From Anaerocolumna cellulosilytica (GTDB lineage: Bacteria > Bacillota > Clostridia > Lachnospirales > Lachnospiraceae), in the NCBI RefSeq assembly GCF_014218335.1, contig NZ_AP023367.1:15001-79000 (forward strand): DNA of 64,000 nt, read 5' to 3'. The notes beneath the pieces are model-generated. The model was not told where the DNA came from. It ran no database searches and worked only from the letters and a program-made list of their open reading frames with translations. Positions 44,592-53,497 of the stretch are shown here, piece by piece. The position numbers and the translations under genes were made by a program. Position 1 is the stretch's first letter; each line of letters starts with the position of its first letter.

Positions 44592-45596
44592 ATGAATACA
44601 ACCATAGCTATTTATGATAAAGATAGTAATTATTCCAATCTGCTAATGGATTATCTGAAGAAGAAATATAAGTTTTTAGCACAATCAAGGGTTTTTACCA
44701 ATCTTGAAAGCTTAAAGGAATATCTGAAAGAAGGCTCCATTCATATATTGTTATTAGGTGAAGAAGTAAAAGAGGATATTATTCAGGAGAATGCTAAGTA
44801 TATATGCTTGCTTTCAGAGGGCAATTTTCTGAATGAAAATGAACAAAGTGATACCTCTCGCTATCCGACAATCTATAAGTTCCAGTCAGCAGAGAAGATA
44901 TTAGAGGAGCTCTTTTCATATTTTCCGTTGGACAGGCTACAGGGAAAGCCCCAGGCTTTAATTCAGGAAAAAGAATTAATCGGAGTATTTTCCAGGGATA
45001 CCGGTATTTCGTTACAAGGCTTTGCATTATCTTTAGCCCAGGAATACAGCAAATCTAAAAAAACTTTATACATTACCTTAAGTGAAATTCAAGCCTTAGA
45101 GGAGCTTATGTCCGGTGAGAACAAAAGCGGCCTGTCTGAAGTAATCTATTATCTAAAACAGAATCCATCAAACCTTTTACAAAAGGTAAACAGCGTTATT
45201 AAACATATGAATACACTGGATATTATACCGGGGGCAGCCTTTGGTCCGGATGTCTATGAACTTTCGGGTGAAGATATTATGTTATTACTAGATACTTTAA
45301 ACCGATCTGATTATGAAGTGATTGTAATAGAAGCCTCCTCTCTTACTCTTTCTAATTTAGGGCTGCTAAGAGAATGCAGCAAGGTCTTTTTACTGGAAGC
45401 GGATAATTGCTTTTCAGAAGCCAGTCAAGAGATTCTAAGCAAACAGCTTACCTGGGCAGGCTGGGGGGATATAGTGGATAAATTTCAAGTTATCAGGCTG
45501 GGTGCTGAGGAGCAGCTAAGAATTTTAGAATATTTAGGGCAGGCCTTCTCTTCCGATTCGGTGCTCTTACCTGGGGCTGCTTTTGTAACAATGTAG
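44592..45596 (+). CDS. TadZ/CpaE-like pilus assembly protein with degenerate ATP site
   Basis: A 334-residue protein. The N-terminal 100 residues resemble an atypical receiver domain (TIAIYDKDSNYSNLLMDYL). The C-terminal part has a ParA/MinD-like fold but no Walker A lysine: the expected glycine-rich loop reads GVFSRDTGISLQGFALSL. Segment DYEVIVIEASSLTLSNLGLL takes the place of the Walker B strand. TadZ/CpaE proteins place the Tad machine at a cell pole or site. Position directly before the TadA ATPase supports the call. It is 92 bp from tadA. Confidence 0.75.
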   Translation: MNTTIAIYDKDSNYSNLLMDYLKKKYKFLAQSRVFTNLESLKEYLKEGSIHILLLGEEVKEDIIQENAKYICLLSEGNFLNENEQSDTSRYPTIYKFQSAEKILEELFSYFPLDRLQGKPQALIQEKELIGVFSRDTGISLQGFALSLAQEYSKSKKTLYITLSEIQALEELMSGENKSGLSEVIYYLKQNPSNLLQKVNSVIKHMNTLDIIPGAAFGPDVYELSGEDIMLLLDTLNRSDYEVIVIEASSLTLSNLGLLRECSKVFLLEADNCFSEASQEILSKQLTWAGWGDIVDKFQVIRLGAEEQLRILEYLGQAFSSDSVLLPGAAFVTM

Positions 45597-45688
45597 ACAT
45601 ACTAAACCACAAGTTTATGTGATGGAAACAGAGGGAATTGCTAAAAGTAGACTATAATCAATGAGTTTCACAAATACCGAAAAGAACA

Positions 45689-46933
45689 ATGAAAGAAAGG
45701 GCAGCAAAAGCAGGTATGGAGATAAATAAAAATAAACTGCAGGAAATGGTACTTGAAAAAATAGATCTTACCAAAGAGCTAAAAGATGAAGAAATACTAG
45801 AAGTCATTGATGAGATACTTTTGAAAACAGGGAGAGAGTCTTTTATTGAGATGCAGGATAAAAAGCGTCTTAGGAGAGAAATCTTTAACTCAATCCGAAG
45901 ACTTGATATCTTACAGGAACTTTTAGAAGATACTTCCATAACTGAAATCATGATTAATGGAGCTGACCATATTTTTATTGAACAAAAGGGTTCTATAAAA
46001 CCCTGGAATAAACAATTTGAATCCCATAAGAAGCTTGCAGATATTGTTCAGCAGATTGTGTCTAAATCAAACCGTATTATCAATGAAGCTACTCCCATTG
46101 TTGATACAAGATTAGAGGATGGCTCAAGGGTTAATATTGTACTTCCTCCGGTGGCGATGGAAGGTCCGGTGATAACCATAAGAAAGTTTCCGGATAAGGC
46201 TATTACGATTGATAAACTAATAGAGATTGGATCGGTAACTTATGAAGTATCAGAGTTTTTAGAAAAGCTTGTAAGAGCTGGATATAACATTTTTATCAGT
46301 GGGGGAACCGGTTCCGGTAAAACGACCTTCTTAAATGTCTTATCTAATTTCATCCCCCAGGATGAAAGAGTTATAACAATAGAAGATTCAGCAGAATTAC
46401 AGATTAAGAATGTACCTAATTTAGTAAGGCTTGAAGTTCGTAATGCTAATGTGGAAGGAAAGAACGGTGTTACTATAAGAGATTTGATAAAATCTTCCCT
46501 TCGTATGCGTCCTGACCGGATTGTAGTGGGGGAAGTTAGGGATGCAGCGGCTCTGGATATGCTGCAAGCCATGAACAGTGGTCATGATGGTTCCTTGTCA
46601 ACTGGTCATGCCAATTCTGCTATAGATATGTTAAGCAGATTAGAAACCCTTGTGCTAATGGGGACGGACATTCCCCTGTTAGCAGTTCGCAGACAGATTG
46701 CTTCTGCAATTGATATTATTGTTCATTTAGGCAGGCTACGGGATAAAACCAGGAAGGTTTTGGAAATTTCAGAGGTACGTGGGTGTGTAGACGGAGAATT
46801 TGAAATAAATAAACTTTATGAATTTGTAGAAACTGGAGAAGACAAAGATGGTAAAGTACTAGGGAGTCTTGCGCGGACGGATAAGGAATTTATAAATATT
46901 GCAAAATTAAAAAGAGCTGGATTGGTACCTTAG
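45689..46933 (+). CDS. tadA: Tad secretion ATPase (TadA/CpaF)
   Basis: A 414-residue type II/IV secretion ATPase powering Flp pilus assembly. Motifs in order are TEIMINGADHIFIEQKG, NIVLPPVAMEGPVITIRKF, Walker A ISGGTGSGKTTFLNVLS, Asp box TIEDSAELQI, Walker B RMRPDRIVVGEVRDAAALDM, and His box GHDGSLSTGHANSA. It should form a cytoplasmic hexamer contacting TadB/TadC. ATG 45689 has no clear ribosome site; ATG 45716 is an alternative. The family N-terminus is variable, so either is possible. Confidence 0.94.
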   Translation: MKERAAKAGMEINKNKLQEMVLEKIDLTKELKDEEILEVIDEILLKTGRESFIEMQDKKRLRREIFNSIRRLDILQELLEDTSITEIMINGADHIFIEQKGSIKPWNKQFESHKKLADIVQQIVSKSNRIINEATPIVDTRLEDGSRVNIVLPPVAMEGPVITIRKFPDKAITIDKLIEIGSVTYEVSEFLEKLVRAGYNIFISGGTGSGKTTFLNVLSNFIPQDERVITIEDSAELQIKNVPNLVRLEVRNANVEGKNGVTIRDLIKSSLRMRPDRIVVGEVRDAAALDMLQAMNSGHDGSLSTGHANSAIDMLSRLETLVLMGTDIPLLAVRRQIASAIDIIVHLGRLRDKTRKVLEISEVRGCVDGEFEINKLYEFVETGEDKDGKVLGSLARTDKEFINIAKLKRAGLVP

Positions 46934-46990
46934 TTTTTCAGGCATTTGTAAAGACGGTTAGTTTAAACAGCAAAAGAATTCTTTCAACAG

Positions 46991-47045
46991 TTGATTTATT
47001 CGTGTGCAAGTGAAAAACAGCCGAGCACACAGATGGGGGTTTAGT
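46991..47045 (+). promoter_or_regulatory. Recurrent RBS-hairpin element, copy before tadB
   Basis: TTGATTTAT (46991-46999), stem GTGTGC (47002-47007) / GCACAC (47025-47030) with a longer 17-nt loop, AGATGGGGG (47031-47039), six bases, ATG. TTTCAACAG precedes it as in the other copies. Confidence 0.65.
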
Positions 47046-47789
47046 ATGGTTAAGGATTATAACCAGTTTCATTATACAAAGGAAGGCTTTCTTAAATACT
47101 TTCTAAAAGGGGCACTGCTTGGAGGGGGTATCGGATTTTTGTTTTATTCTAATTTATTTGGAGTCGTTTTATCCTTCCCCATTGGGCTAATCTATGTGCA
47201 TGGCAAAAAGAAGGATTTGATAGAAGGAAGAAAATGGCAGCTTAACCTTGAATTCAGGGATGGCTTGGCCAGTCTTTCTGCGGCATTGAATGCAGGTTAT
47301 TCCGTAGAAAATGCTTTTTATCAAGCAGTTTTGGATTTAAAGCTAATGTATTCTGTGGATTCTTTAATTGTAACCGAATTTGAAGGAATTGTAAAACAGA
47401 TTCAGATGAACCAGAACATTGAAGAGATATTAGAAGAGTTTGCAGTCAGAACTGGGATTGAAGACATTGAAAACTTTGCTGAAGTTTTTAAAACGGCTAA
47501 AAGAACCGGAGGGGATATAATTCATATCATTAGAACAAGCGGTAATACAATTCACGATAAAATAGAAGTAAAAAGGGAAATACGTACGTTAATAACCGGA
47601 AAGAAGTTTGAGGCTAATATTATGAGTGTAATTCCAATGGGAATTATCTTATATCTACGTCTTTGTTCACCTGCATTTTTAGAACCTCTTTATCATAATT
47701 TATTCGGATTTGTATTCATGACTATCCTATTGATTGTGTATTACGGGGTTTATCTACTATCCAAAAAAATAATGAATATAAAAATCTGA
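47046..47789 (+). CDS. tadB: TadB-like pilus inner-membrane platform protein
   Basis: A 247-residue GspF-type (T2SSF) protein. An N-terminal pair of hydrophobic helices (LKGALLGGGIGFLFYSN region) precedes a cytoplasmic helical domain with RDGLASLSAALNAGYSVENA and RTGGDIIHIIRTSGNTI. The C-terminal membrane helices start around ANIMSVIPMGIILYL. It pairs with TadC in the platform on which the ATPase acts. ATG 47046 follows AGATGGGGG. The tadC gene starts 10-22 bp downstream. Confidence 0.88.
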   Translation: MVKDYNQFHYTKEGFLKYFLKGALLGGGIGFLFYSNLFGVVLSFPIGLIYVHGKKKDLIEGRKWQLNLEFRDGLASLSAALNAGYSVENAFYQAVLDLKLMYSVDSLIVTEFEGIVKQIQMNQNIEEILEEFAVRTGIEDIENFAEVFKTAKRTGGDIIHIIRTSGNTIHDKIEVKREIRTLITGKKFEANIMSVIPMGIILYLRLCSPAFLEPLYHNLFGFVFMTILLIVYYGVYLLSKKIMNIKI

Positions 47790-47811
47790 TAGAAAGGGAA
47801 TGGTTGTCTAT

Positions 47812-49290
47812 ATGATATATTTTAATATTGTATTTGCTTTTGCATTTCTTTTGGCTTTTATTTTGACCAGAAGATATGAGGCGGATTCTATAGCAGACCT
47901 TAATGAAAAAGAACATCCCTTAAAGCTTTTATATCCCCTGGTTTTTTTTCTTCTGGACAAGGCGAAAGTATCTCGATTTATTGGGGGAAGCAAGGGTACG
48001 AAGGATCTTGATACACCATTACGTGCTCTTTATATTGGTCAGCCAATTGAGACAGTTAAAAGGCTTTATAATGGTAAAAAAATAGCATTGGTTATTCTTA
48101 TACTGTTTGCCACCAATATCCTGTCACTTTTCATTCATTTACAGAATAGCCAAGTAAATGAGCTGTTACAAGGAAAATATCTGCAAAGACCCGGTATTAC
48201 AGAAGACAGTAAGTCCGTAGAGTTACAGGTTACTGTTGAATCAGAGGAAGGACAAGCCTTACAGGAAGAAATAAATCTTACGATAGATGAAAGACAGGCG
48301 GTTTCTTCGGAGGTTGAAAGGTTCTTTGTACAAGCAATAAGTTATGTAGACTCAGTTATTTTAAAAGAAAATGCATCGCCAGAGGAAGTCAGGACGGATT
48401 TTTATTTTCCAGCTTCTATACCGGGTACTGGTGTTCATGTGGAATGGGCAACTGAAAATCTGGATTTAGTTGACCGGAAAGGGGGTGTTCATAATGAGGA
48501 TTTAACCGGGGAATCAGTCATTGGTGTAACGGCAGTTTTCAGCTATCAGGGTAGACAAAAAGAGTATACCAGATTCTTTAATATATTACCGAAAGAATAC
48601 TCAGTGGAAGAGCTAACCAGACAAAGTTTGTTAGAGGCTATTAGACAGAATAATGAAAAGTCTTTAACAGAAGAGGTGATGGAGCTTCCGCAGGAGATTG
48701 GGGATAAGAAAGTTATCTGGCAAGAGGTTAAGAAAAATTCAGGCAGTATGCTCTTAATGTTTGGCGGATTAACTGCACTTGCTCTATATTTCGCTATGGA
48801 TAAAGACCTGAATGACAAGGTTATTAAAAGAAATCAGGAGATGCTTCTTGATTATCCGGAAATCATAAACAAGTTTACACTTTTGGTTGGTGCGGGTATG
48901 TCCTTATCCAATGCATGGGGCAAAATATCAAAAGATTATAAAGATAAAGGAGGTGAAAAACGGTTTGCTTACGAGGAAATGACTATAACCTACAGTGAAC
49001 TTATGATTGGAACCTCGGAAGAAACCGCCTATGAAAGGTTTGGGCGAAGAGTGAAGCTTTTACCATATTTAAGGTTTAGTGCTTTATTAGCTCAGAATGT
49101 GAAAAAAGGCTCCGTGGGGCTTTTAAAACAACTTGAACTAGAGGCAGCAGAGGCCTTTGAAGAAAGAAAAGAACTGGCAAAAAGGATGGGTGAGGAAGCA
49201 GGAACAAAGCTGCTCTTACCTATGATGCTGATGCTTTTATTGGTTTTAGTTATTATAATGGTTCCAGCGTTTATGTCCTTTCAGTTTTAG
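47812..49290 (+). CDS. tadC: TadC-like platform protein with large extracytoplasmic Ig-like insertion
   Basis: About 492 residues, much longer than usual TadC (around 300). Membrane segments lie at about residues 1-20 and 90-110. An insertion of about 200 residues follows, before the next helix (SGSMLLMFGGLTALALYFAMD). The conserved T2SSF domain comes next (YPEIINKFTLLVGAGMSLSNAW, then ending in LMLLLVLVIIMVPAFM). The insertion ends in a beta-rich piece (VEWATENLDLVDRKG, then SVIGVTAVFSYQGRQKEY) like the bacterial aBig_2/Ig-like repeats of surface proteins. ATG 47812 is preferred; ATG 47800 is only two bases from the AGAAAGGG site. Confidence 0.82.
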   Translation: MIYFNIVFAFAFLLAFILTRRYEADSIADLNEKEHPLKLLYPLVFFLLDKAKVSRFIGGSKGTKDLDTPLRALYIGQPIETVKRLYNGKKIALVILILFATNILSLFIHLQNSQVNELLQGKYLQRPGITEDSKSVELQVTVESEEGQALQEEINLTIDERQAVSSEVERFFVQAISYVDSVILKENASPEEVRTDFYFPASIPGTGVHVEWATENLDLVDRKGGVHNEDLTGESVIGVTAVFSYQGRQKEYTRFFNILPKEYSVEELTRQSLLEAIRQNNEKSLTEEVMELPQEIGDKKVIWQEVKKNSGSMLLMFGGLTALALYFAMDKDLNDKVIKRNQEMLLDYPEIINKFTLLVGAGMSLSNAWGKISKDYKDKGGEKRFAYEEMTITYSELMIGTSEETAYERFGRRVKLLPYLRFSALLAQNVKKGSVGLLKQLELEAAEAFEERKELAKRMGEEAGTKLLLPMMLMLLLVLVIIMVPAFMSFQF

Positions 49291-49300
49291 TAATAAAAAA

Positions 49301-49318
49301 GCATAATAATTATTATGC
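49301..49318. terminator. A+T-rich palindrome after tadC
   Basis: GCATAATAATTATTATGC is a perfect 18-bp palindrome flanked by AAAAA and CATTT. A weak terminator or processing site before the flp pilin gene, which has its own ribosome site. Confidence 0.4.
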
Positions 49319-49446
49319 CATTTCCTTGATTGTGGGCATGTGCTTTTCGAATTGAAGCTTTTTCAATTAAAGTAATAATTCAGTAAGGCGGTTATAAGAA
49401 TTAGATTGTTAGCAGGTATTGATTACAATAAGTTAGGAGAAAAAAT

Positions 49447-49644
49447 ATGCTAAAGAATATTATAAAAGAATTTATTACGGAAGAAGAAGGTATTGGTGTA
49501 GTGGAAATAATACTAATATTAGTAATATTAATTGGGCTTGTGGTTATATTCCAAGAGCAAATTGGCAGAATAGTTAAAAAGGCTTTTGAATCTATAAATG
49601 GTGGTAGTGATGATATTAATAATCATGATTATGGTGTGAAATAA
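49447..49644 (+). CDS. flp: Flp-type pilin
   Basis: A 65-residue prepilin. A short charged leader (MLKNIIKEFITEEEG) is followed by IGVVEIILILVILIGLVVIF, with the +5 glutamate typical of class III signal peptides; cleavage by the A24 peptidase should fall after the glycine. A short hydrophilic tail follows (FESINGGSDDINNHDYGVK). This would be the major pilus subunit. TTAGGAG precedes the ATG. The gene lies after the platform proteins rather than at the head of the locus, as often seen in clostridia. Confidence 0.9.
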   Translation: MLKNIIKEFITEEEGIGVVEIILILVILIGLVVIFQEQIGRIVKKAFESINGGSDDINNHDYGVK

Positions 49645-49675
49645 GTTCCGCTTATAATCTGAAATGAGGTTGGGT

Positions 49676-52114
49676 ATGGGTAAAAAAGCAGAAGGAGTAA
49701 TCACAGTATTTTTAAGTTTAATACTCTTGCTGGTAATGGCAATTACCATGACTACCATAGAGGCATCCAGAGTGAGTGCAGGCAAAGTTATGACGGAAAG
49801 AGCTTTGATAACAGCTATGGATTCTGTATTGGCGGAGTATTATAGGCCATTGTATGAGGAATATCATATTTTTGGACTGGATAGTGGCTATGGTACGGAT
49901 TCTACAGATACAGATAAGCTGCTTTATAAAATGAAGGAATATATGGAATATACCTTTGAACCTTCTAAGGAAATGGAGCGAAAGGATTATCAAAACGCCT
50001 TTTTGCTATACGGTATAGAAAATGAATCTTTAACATCAAATAAAGCCATGTCTATGCTTGATTTGGAGGGAGATTTATTTATAAACCAGGCAACTGCTTA
50101 TATGAAATACAAGGCAGTAGAGAACAGTCTGGAAGGGTTTTTCAAAAATAATGCTGCATTGGACGAAACGAAGGAAGCACAAAAGGTATTGGATGAAAAG
50201 CAAAAAACAGAGAAAAGTGTATCTAAGCTGGATGAAAAGGTTCTGAAACTTATGCAAGCCATTGACGGCATTTCTTTAAAAAAGGAAAAAACAGTCAAGG
50301 TATCAAATAATAATGTTGTTATTAAAGATTACTTTGTAAAAAAGATAAATGTTCAAGGTGTCTCTATGGAAAGTGTTGGTGTACATAATGAATGGGTTTT
50401 CCAGTCACTAAAAAGCCATTACCAAAACCCTACCCATACGATTCAAATGATACAAGAAGATATCAAAGCATTAGAACAGAATGCACCTCTAAAGGATGAG
50501 GCAAGGATACAATATCTGTATGTATCATTAATTGACGTTAGTAATAAAAGTCCGGAAGAACAGAAGAGTCATTATAGAAGGTTAAGGGAAGCCAAAGAAA
50601 CATTAAGACAGTATGAGGACATTGAAAGAAACCTTATAAAATCAGTGAAGGCAAATATAAAAGCCTTACATTCCCTGTATGCCGGAGTTTTGGATACTAT
50701 AAAAACCGCAAGAAAATTAATTGATGAAATACTCCCCTTACAGGAAGAAGCCGCAGGAAGGATTACTGCTTATGAAACAGTAGTAAAGGACAGCAGCGGT
50801 AAAGTTGACCCGGATTTCTATAAAGGTTTGCAGGAGGATCTAGAGACTCTGCAACGATATAAAGGAACCAATGAAGGCTCAAATGTCCAGGGGAGTTATA
50901 ATTTTAATGCTATGGAACATACCTTAGCAAGAAATCAGGTATTATTAGAAGAATTGCTCCAGGCATCTGATATAAGTATTGATACTTCTCCGGATTCCTG
51001 GGAAGCAGTAAAGAGAGTAGCAATCTCTATGAATGGTCGAGTGCAGGGTTATAGCTACGATGCTTTACAGTTTGACTATAGTAGCTTTAAGCCGCCAGAG
51101 GAGAGCGATTCTTTTTTTCAGGGAGTAAAAGATTTAATTAAAAACGGGATTCTTGGACTGGTTTTAGATAAAGATACTTTATCAGAGCTTAAGTTAGAAG
51201 GAGAAAACTTACCTACAGATATAAAAGGAATTGAGGAATCAGGTATTTTTACAGATTTAATCAGCTTGTTTACGGATATGGATTTAGAGAAGGGTACAGA
51301 TTTGCTATCAGGTTTTTTCTCTGGAACAGAAGGTTTTTCTCAGTCCATGGAAACCGTAGGAAATGAACTGTTAAGAACTGTTTTGTTCCAAGAGTATCTG
51401 GGAGACCAATTTAGAATGTATGAAAAAGAAGCTGTTAAAGAAGATAAGGTTCTTCAATATGAGCTGGAATATATTTTAATGGGGCGGGATTTGGATACAG
51501 ATAATTTGAATCTAGTTATACAAAAAATAGTATTAATACGAATGATCCTTAACTTAATTACTTTATGCAGTGATGGTATTAAGTCACAGAATGCAAGAAC
51601 TCTTGCCATAGCATTTGTAGGTTTTACTGGTATGCCGGCGTTAATTAGTGCCGTTAAATTAATCATATTGGCGGTTTGGGCTTTTGTTGAATCTTTGGTT
51701 GATGTGGCTGCATTACTTGAAGGTAAAAAAATTCCCGTAATGAAAAAAAGCAGTCAGATTCGTATAGAGCTTACGGATATTCCGGCTGTAAGCAGAGCAA
51801 TGATAAAATCGAAGGTTTCAGCTATTACAGAGGGGGCCGGAGCACTTTTACTATCCTACAGAGATTATATCAAGCTTTTTTTGTATATGGAACCAAAAAA
51901 CAAAAAGAGCTATCGAGCGCTTGATTTAATACAAGAGAATATCAGAAGCAAATATGAAAAAACTTTTTATATGAAAAATTGCTTAACAGGTATTCTGGTA
52001 GAAGGAGAGTTTAAAATGGAAGCCAAGTTTATAAGATTTCCGATTGTAAAGGACATTCTTGAGGATTATGGGAAGGGCTACACCTATAAGGTTACCAGAG
52101 AATACACATATTAA
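49676..52114 (+). CDS. DUF5702-like pilus-locus protein
   Basis: An 812-residue protein with a single N-terminal membrane helix (GVITVFLSLILLLVMAITMT) preceded by a short basic leader, as in TadG/TadE-type pseudopilins. A long extracytoplasmic region follows, rich in coiled-coil-like helices (residues 130-230, 270-400). Near the C-terminus are hydrophobic stretches (IAFVGFTGMPALISAVKLIIL). The N-terminal pattern and position match the DUF5702 proteins of clostridial Tad loci, which may replace TadG. Function is not known. ATG 49676 with GAGG seven bases before is preferred over 49664. Confidence 0.75.
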   Translation: MGKKAEGVITVFLSLILLLVMAITMTTIEASRVSAGKVMTERALITAMDSVLAEYYRPLYEEYHIFGLDSGYGTDSTDTDKLLYKMKEYMEYTFEPSKEMERKDYQNAFLLYGIENESLTSNKAMSMLDLEGDLFINQATAYMKYKAVENSLEGFFKNNAALDETKEAQKVLDEKQKTEKSVSKLDEKVLKLMQAIDGISLKKEKTVKVSNNNVVIKDYFVKKINVQGVSMESVGVHNEWVFQSLKSHYQNPTHTIQMIQEDIKALEQNAPLKDEARIQYLYVSLIDVSNKSPEEQKSHYRRLREAKETLRQYEDIERNLIKSVKANIKALHSLYAGVLDTIKTARKLIDEILPLQEEAAGRITAYETVVKDSSGKVDPDFYKGLQEDLETLQRYKGTNEGSNVQGSYNFNAMEHTLARNQVLLEELLQASDISIDTSPDSWEAVKRVAISMNGRVQGYSYDALQFDYSSFKPPEESDSFFQGVKDLIKNGILGLVLDKDTLSELKLEGENLPTDIKGIEESGIFTDLISLFTDMDLEKGTDLLSGFFSGTEGFSQSMETVGNELLRTVLFQEYLGDQFRMYEKEAVKEDKVLQYELEYILMGRDLDTDNLNLVIQKIVLIRMILNLITLCSDGIKSQNARTLAIAFVGFTGMPALISAVKLIILAVWAFVESLVDVAALLEGKKIPVMKKSSQIRIELTDIPAVSRAMIKSKVSAITEGAGALLLSYRDYIKLFLYMEPKNKKSYRALDLIQENIRSKYEKTFYMKNCLTGILVEGEFKMEAKFIRFPIVKDILEDYGKGYTYKVTREYTY

Positions 52115-52126
52115 ATTCTTTATCCC

Positions 52127-52241
52127 GGAATGGATGGGGATATCCGTTCCTATTTTATAATAAAAAAAGGAAAATTCTCTCTCCAAGAAAGCATCATCCA
52201 AAGCATATATTCTGCAAAGGGCGGATATCCCCATCCATTCC
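52127..52241. repeat. 115-bp element with 20-bp perfect terminal inverted repeats
   Basis: GGAATGGATGGGGATATCCG (52127-52146) is exactly repeated in inverse at 52222-52241. The 75-bp centre holds a small stem (TTCC/GGAA around 52146-52173). It lies between two pilus genes with no ORF of its own. It could be a miniature inverted-repeat element or an mRNA processing hairpin; no target duplication is visible. Confidence 0.65.
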
Positions 52242-52293
52242 TAAAACACTTAACTGGTGGATGTTGAATTAGGATTCGGAATCAGGAGAAATC

Positions 52294-53250
52294 ATGGGAC
52301 AATATAAGAAAACCAGAACAAAAGCAAAAGGCTCTCTGACTTTAGAAGCGGCTTTAGTAGTGCCTATATTCATATATGCCATTCTTGCCTTTATATATTT
52401 TCTTCAAATTATTAACATACAGGAGACTATACAGCATGCCTTAACCGAAACTGGACTGGAATCGGTTCGATACGCCTATGTTTATGACTATATAAAAGAA
52501 TTTGATAATAAAGAGAACGATATTGGTAATGGAGCTCCTCAGCTTCCGGATAACCAACAACCTTCTGAAAAAGAGGAAAAGGAAGTTGATACTGCGGAAA
52601 GTAAAGACAATGAAGAGAAAAAATCAAGTGCTGAGGCTATTGCAGCAAAACTCATAGATAGTATTTATTTTAAGTACAGGCTTGAAAATTATATTTCAAA
52701 AGATTTTATTAACAACTCCTGTATTAAAGGCGGCATGGGGGGTATTAGTACATATTTATCTGAGTTTATGGAAGAAGATGATACGATTGACATTATTGTG
52801 ACTTACCGGGTTAAATTGCCTCTGCTCTTTTTTAATCTCGATGATATTATGCTTATTCAACGTGTTCGACTGCGTGGGTGGACTGGATACATGCCGGAGC
52901 TTGAAGGTTCAGAAGGGGATAGCAAAGAGGATACAGAGGAAGAGGTGGTTTTTATTACGGAGACCGGGACGGTGTACCATTCCAGTAAGAGCTGTACACA
53001 TTTGAGACTATCCACTCGTAAAGCGCTACTAGAGGAGATCAAACAACTTCGGAATGTTTCGGGCGGTAAGTTTAAAGCATGTAGTTTATGTGGTTCGGAT
53101 AAGACAGAGGGACAGAACCAGGTTTATATTACAGATACCGGAGACCGATATCATTGGAAAATAGATTGCTCCGGACTAAAGCGAACCATAACATCAATTC
53201 CTATATCAGAAGTTGGAGGTCGTACAAAATGTAAGCGATGTGGAAAATAA
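52294..53250 (+). CDS. TadE-like pseudopilin with two zinc-ribbon-like modules
   Basis: A 318-residue protein. The N-terminus is TadE-like (KAKGSLTLEAALVVPIFIYA, then membrane helix). An acidic low-complexity linker lies at about residues 80-115 (EKEEKEVDTAESKDNEEKK). From about residue 220 come two copies of a module: VFITETGTVYHSSKSCTHL, closed by CSLC, and VYITDTGDRYHWKIDCSGL, closed by CKRC. Each offers His, Cys and a CxxC pair as possible metal ligands. Such modules occur in bacterial extracellular and competence proteins. It may be a minor pilin with a metal-binding tip; this is inference. Confidence 0.8.
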   Translation: MGQYKKTRTKAKGSLTLEAALVVPIFIYAILAFIYFLQIINIQETIQHALTETGLESVRYAYVYDYIKEFDNKENDIGNGAPQLPDNQQPSEKEEKEVDTAESKDNEEKKSSAEAIAAKLIDSIYFKYRLENYISKDFINNSCIKGGMGGISTYLSEFMEEDDTIDIIVTYRVKLPLLFFNLDDIMLIQRVRLRGWTGYMPELEGSEGDSKEDTEEEVVFITETGTVYHSSKSCTHLRLSTRKALLEEIKQLRNVSGGKFKACSLCGSDKTEGQNQVYITDTGDRYHWKIDCSGLKRTITSIPISEVGGRTKCKRCGK

Positions 53251-53461
53251 GTGTATTGTGCAGTATACCGGTATATACAAAGGCTGTCATGCATAACTTG
53301 GCTATACTAGTCAGGTGATTGCAAACCAATAATTCTGACATATAAAAAGACAGATTCATTCATCACAATTGACTTAGATGATTCTAATGGTTGATAGGAA
53401 ATTTATTGAAGAAAAGTATGTCTGAATTAGATTCTTTTCATTTAATTTAATTATTAGAGGC

Positions 53462-53497
53462 AGTACTGCAAATAATGCGGTACGAGAAAGGTATGTT
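53462..53497 (+). promoter_or_regulatory. Possible RBS-hairpin element before the second prepilin peptidase
   Basis: GTACTGC (53463-53469) pairs with GCGGTAC (53477-53483), 7 bp with one G-U, then GAGAAAGG and six bases to ATG 53498. The layout matches the recurrent element, but the 5' ATTTGT word is missing. The rest of 53251-53461 shows no gene. Confidence 0.35.

Noticed and set aside
52127-52241. CRISPR-like repeat
   Set aside because: It is a single inverted pair, not a direct repeat array; no CRISPR array or cas gene was seen in the window.
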